Shown one piece after another: positions 61,728 through 64,000 of a stretch of DNA of 64,000 nt. The notes beneath the pieces were generated by a model. It was not told the DNA's origin, did not search any database, and saw only the letters and a program-made list of their open reading frames with translations. Source of the DNA: Marisediminitalea aggregata (GTDB lineage Bacteria > Pseudomonadota > Gammaproteobacteria > Enterobacterales > Alteromonadaceae); assembly GCF_900129565.1 (NCBI RefSeq), contig NZ_FQWD01000005.1:261941-325940 (forward strand), given 5' to 3'. A program made the translations under genes and the position numbers. The number at the start of each line of letters is the position of its first letter. Positions within the stretch are counted from its first letter, which is position 1.

Positions 61728-64000
61728 ATGACGCTTCCTGTAGAATCTTTGCTGGCGCCGCTGTGTGATGCGCTGAATACACATGATGTTTTATTGAGTG
61801 CACCGCCGGGTGCGGGTAAATCAACGGCAATCCCATTAGCGTTGTTAGTCCGGAGCAACCAACGTATTGTTATGCTGCAGCCCAGGCGTGTCGTGGTTAA
61901 ACAACTCGCCGCCTTTTTGGCTGAGCAGTTGGGTGAAACTGTGGGGCAAACCGTGGGGTATCGCATAAAAGGCGAGCAAGCGGTCAGTCAGAACACCCGG
62001 TTGGAAATTATCACAGAAGGTATTCTAAGTCGTCGCATCCAGCAGGATCCGGAGCTCGACGGCGTCGATATCATCCTATTCGATGAGTTTCACGAGCGGA
62101 ATCTGCATAGTGATTTTGGTTTGGCATTGGCCATTGAGGTTAAGCAGGCGTTGCGTGACGATCTTCGGTTACTGGTCATGTCGGCTACACTCGATGTCTC
62201 TCCTATACAGGCGTTGCTTCCCGAGGCCGAAGTGCTGCACAGCGATGGGCGTCAGTTTCCCGTTGAGGTCAATTATCTGGGCGAATGTCAACATCATGAG
62301 TTGGTAAATAGTCTGGCAAAACACGTACGCCTAACAGCAGAACGTGAATCAGGCGATATATTGGTTTTTCTGCCGACGGTGAAGCATATCTTACAGCTTC
62401 AACAGCAGTTAAATGCCTCTTTACCAGACAATGTGGACGTTATGCTGCTGTACGGGAATCTACCGCTGGCTGAGCAACAGCGCGCACTCAGACCCTTGAA
62501 GCAAGGAAGAAGAAAGATCATTCTTGCAACCAATATAGCGGAAACCAGTTTAACTATTGAAGGGATCAGTGTGGTCATCGACAGTGGTCGTGAATTGGTT
62601 GCCGAATACCACCCGAAGAGTCAGATGACAGAGCTTTCGCTGCAAATGATTTCTCAGGCTTCTGCCGAGCAGCGAAAAGGCCGGGCAGGTCGTCTCGCAG
62701 CAGGTAAGTGTTATCGACTATGGAGCGAAGACGTGCAGGGGCGCCTGCGTAAGTATAGTCAGCCTGATATCCACACCCAGGACATCACTGGATTAGTGTT
62801 GCAATCTGCAGCGTGGGGGACGCCGGTTAGTGAATTGGCCTTGCTGGATATGCCGTCGGCAGCACAGCTTCAATCGGCCGTTCACACTTTGGTGCAACTT
62901 GGTGCCTTCTCAAAACAGGGCGATATTACATCGTTAGGACGTCAGGCTGCGCAACTTCCCGTGCAACCCCGCACAGCCAGCATGCTACTGAAGGTGAAAG
63001 CCCTGACGGATGAAACCGGCGACAGTGATTGGCTGGTGGCTGGTGGGGTAATAGCAGCGCTCAGTGAAGACCCGCCCAAGTATTCAGGGTGGGATGTACA
63101 TCTTTGCCTCAAGCAGTTGCAAGGTCAGGCGAGACAAAGGGTGACAGAACAAGCGCTGCGCTTGGTGAATCTCTTGCGAGGCAAGGTAGACAAGTCATCA
63201 TTTTTCAAGGTGGATGAGACTAAATTGGCAGTGGCCATTGGGTTACTCAATCCCGATTGGCTAGCGTGTAAGCAATCCAATGGCACCTTTAAACTGGCCC
63301 AGGGTGTAGGTGCTGAGCTCTCAGCGGACGCCTATTTCAATGGCGACTGGCTGGCAGTTCTGTCGGGACAACGTCGGGGCGCATCCATGCAAATTCGTTT
63401 AGCCCAGCCTATCGACATTGCGGTATTAAAAACGCATTTCGCAAATGGATTTAGTGAAAAAGAAGCCCTTTTTTACGATGCAACTGCCGATTCCCTGCGC
63501 GCAGAATCTCAGCAGTGCTTTGGTGAAATTGTGCTAAGTCGTCAGCCACTGGCAAAAGCCGGTGTCTCGTCTCGAGGTGATTTCTGGCGGGAATGGTTGT
63601 CAGGAAAGCCTCTGAAAGACTGGCCAAATAACGCGGTACTTATGCCAACAATACACCGCTTGTGCATGGCAAGAACGCTTAATCTTGAATACAAGCACTA
63701 CGGCGAAACACACACCTGGCCGGAACCTACCGTTGGTTGGATACTAGCCTGTGAAGCCGTACACAGTGCATTACAACACTGCCAGTCCGTGGCACAACTG
63801 AAACAACTTCCCTGGGACAAACTTCTGTTTCAATCAATGCCCTGGCCATTGCAGGAAGCGCTAAACAGCCAGTTGCCAGACGCAATAACCGTACCCAGCG
63901 GAACCCGCCGCGCGCTACGCTACGACAGCCCGACCCGAGTTGTGTTGTCAGTGAAAATGCAGGAAGTATATGGCAGCAGTGAACCGGTATGCATTGCCAA
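61728..64000 (+). CDS. hrpB: ATP-dependent helicase HrpB (partial, cut by the right edge)
   Basis: The frame is open from the ATG at 61728 to the window end: about 757 codons of an expected 800-830. DEAH-type helicase: Walker A APPGAGKST, FDEFHER (motif II, DEFH instead of DEAH), MSATL (III), ATNIAETSLTIEG (V) and QRKGRAGR (VI), then the HA2/OB region and the HrpB-specific C-terminal part (VPSGTRRALRYDS). The exact RNA target of HrpB is not known; it is implicated in RNA processing and, in some bacteria, peptidoglycan-related phenotypes. It is divergent from thpR. Confidence 0.95.
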   Translation, partial: MTLPVESLLAPLCDALNTHDVLLSAPPGAGKSTAIPLALLVRSNQRIVMLQPRRVVVKQLAAFLAEQLGETVGQTVGYRIKGEQAVSQNTRLEIITEGILSRRIQQDPELDGVDIILFDEFHERNLHSDFGLALAIEVKQALRDDLRLLVMSATLDVSPIQALLPEAEVLHSDGRQFPVEVNYLGECQHHELVNSLAKHVRLTAERESGDILVFLPTVKHILQLQQQLNASLPDNVDVMLLYGNLPLAEQQRALRPLKQGRRKIILATNIAETSLTIEGISVVIDSGRELVAEYHPKSQMTELSLQMISQASAEQRKGRAGRLAAGKCYRLWSEDVQGRLRKYSQPDIHTQDITGLVLQSAAWGTPVSELALLDMPSAAQLQSAVHTLVQLGAFSKQGDITSLGRQAAQLPVQPRTASMLLKVKALTDETGDSDWLVAGGVIAALSEDPPKYSGWDVHLCLKQLQGQARQRVTEQALRLVNLLRGKVDKSSFFKVDETKLAVAIGLLNPDWLACKQSNGTFKLAQGVGAELSADAYFNGDWLAVLSGQRRGASMQIRLAQPIDIAVLKTHFANGFSEKEALFYDATADSLRAESQQCFGEIVLSRQPLAKAGVSSRGDFWREWLSGKPLKDWPNNAVLMPTIHRLCMARTLNLEYKHYGETHTWPEPTVGWILACEAVHSALQHCQSVAQLKQLPWDKLLFQSMPWPLQEALNSQLPDAITVPSGTRRALRYDSPTRVVLSVKMQEVYGSSEPVCIA

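Overview
The window reads as a chromosome segment of a marine gammaproteobacterium, most likely of the Alteromonadales (Alteromonadaceae-like). The grounds are the sequence character of the S10 ribosomal cluster, the exo-beta-glucosidase of the marine GH3 type, the bd oxidase cluster with CydX, a LexA-controlled yebG/umuDC divergon and the mix of TCS, GGDEF and chemoreceptor genes. No rRNA, tRNA, insertion sequence or CRISPR array was seen. Most of the window is ordinary core chromosome. Short accessory patches at about 23.7-26.6 kb and 39.6-40.8 kb are visibly more AT-rich.

Layout. 0-4.6 kb: cytochrome bd oxidase operon cydABX-cydDC, with cydA cut by the left edge. 4.6-5.4 kb: a zinc/iron-cluster YkgJ-like protein and a VOC protein. 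5.6-7.9 kb: four overlapping lipoprotein genes (CsgG-like, a small unknown one, DUF4810, DUF799/GNA1162) closed by a strong terminator. 8.1-10.1 kb: a sulfur-detoxification operon (persulfide dioxygenase-like MBL, TauE/SafE exporter, DUF442 protein). 10.2-18.4 kb: a beta-glucan/glucoside locus (GH3 and FucP-type transporter on one strand; GH1, MelB-type symporter and LacI regulator on the other) with three near-identical AGCGCTT operators in the divergent promoter region. 18.5-21.5 kb: two chemoreceptors. 21.6-23.7 kb: SOS genes yebG, umuD and umuC around one LexA box.

23.7-26.6 kb is accessory. It has two paralogous membrane-anchored proteins, a membrane-anchored XRE regulator, a YefM-YoeB toxin-antitoxin pair whose antitoxin is frameshifted, and a double-glycine leader peptide gene divergent from a giant hybrid two-component sensor. 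30.6-39.6 kb: a periplasmic binding protein, a lipoprotein, PII, a CBM9-like protein, a GGDEF protein, a GAF-containing GspE/PilB ATPase, a DUF4153 membrane protein and a thioesterase. 39.6-40.7 kb: an apparently unannotated two-peptide (class IIb-like) bacteriocin pair with a putative small membrane immunity gene. 40.8-46.1 kb: the complete S10 ribosomal operon with promoter, attenuator and terminator, not followed by the spc operon.

46.6-64 kb: alcohol dehydrogenase, waaA, a cation/proton antiporter, a PEP-CTERM-like vWA protein behind a candidate sigma-54 promoter, a lipoprotein, an S41 peptidase, a nucleotidyltransferase, a class II amidotransferase, an M3 peptidase, purU, thpR and hrpB (cut by the right edge).

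The most interesting items are the bacteriocin-like peptide pair at 40364-40709, the paralog/XRE membrane module with shared operator half-sites at 23718-26236, and the toxin YoeB left with a frameshifted antitoxin.
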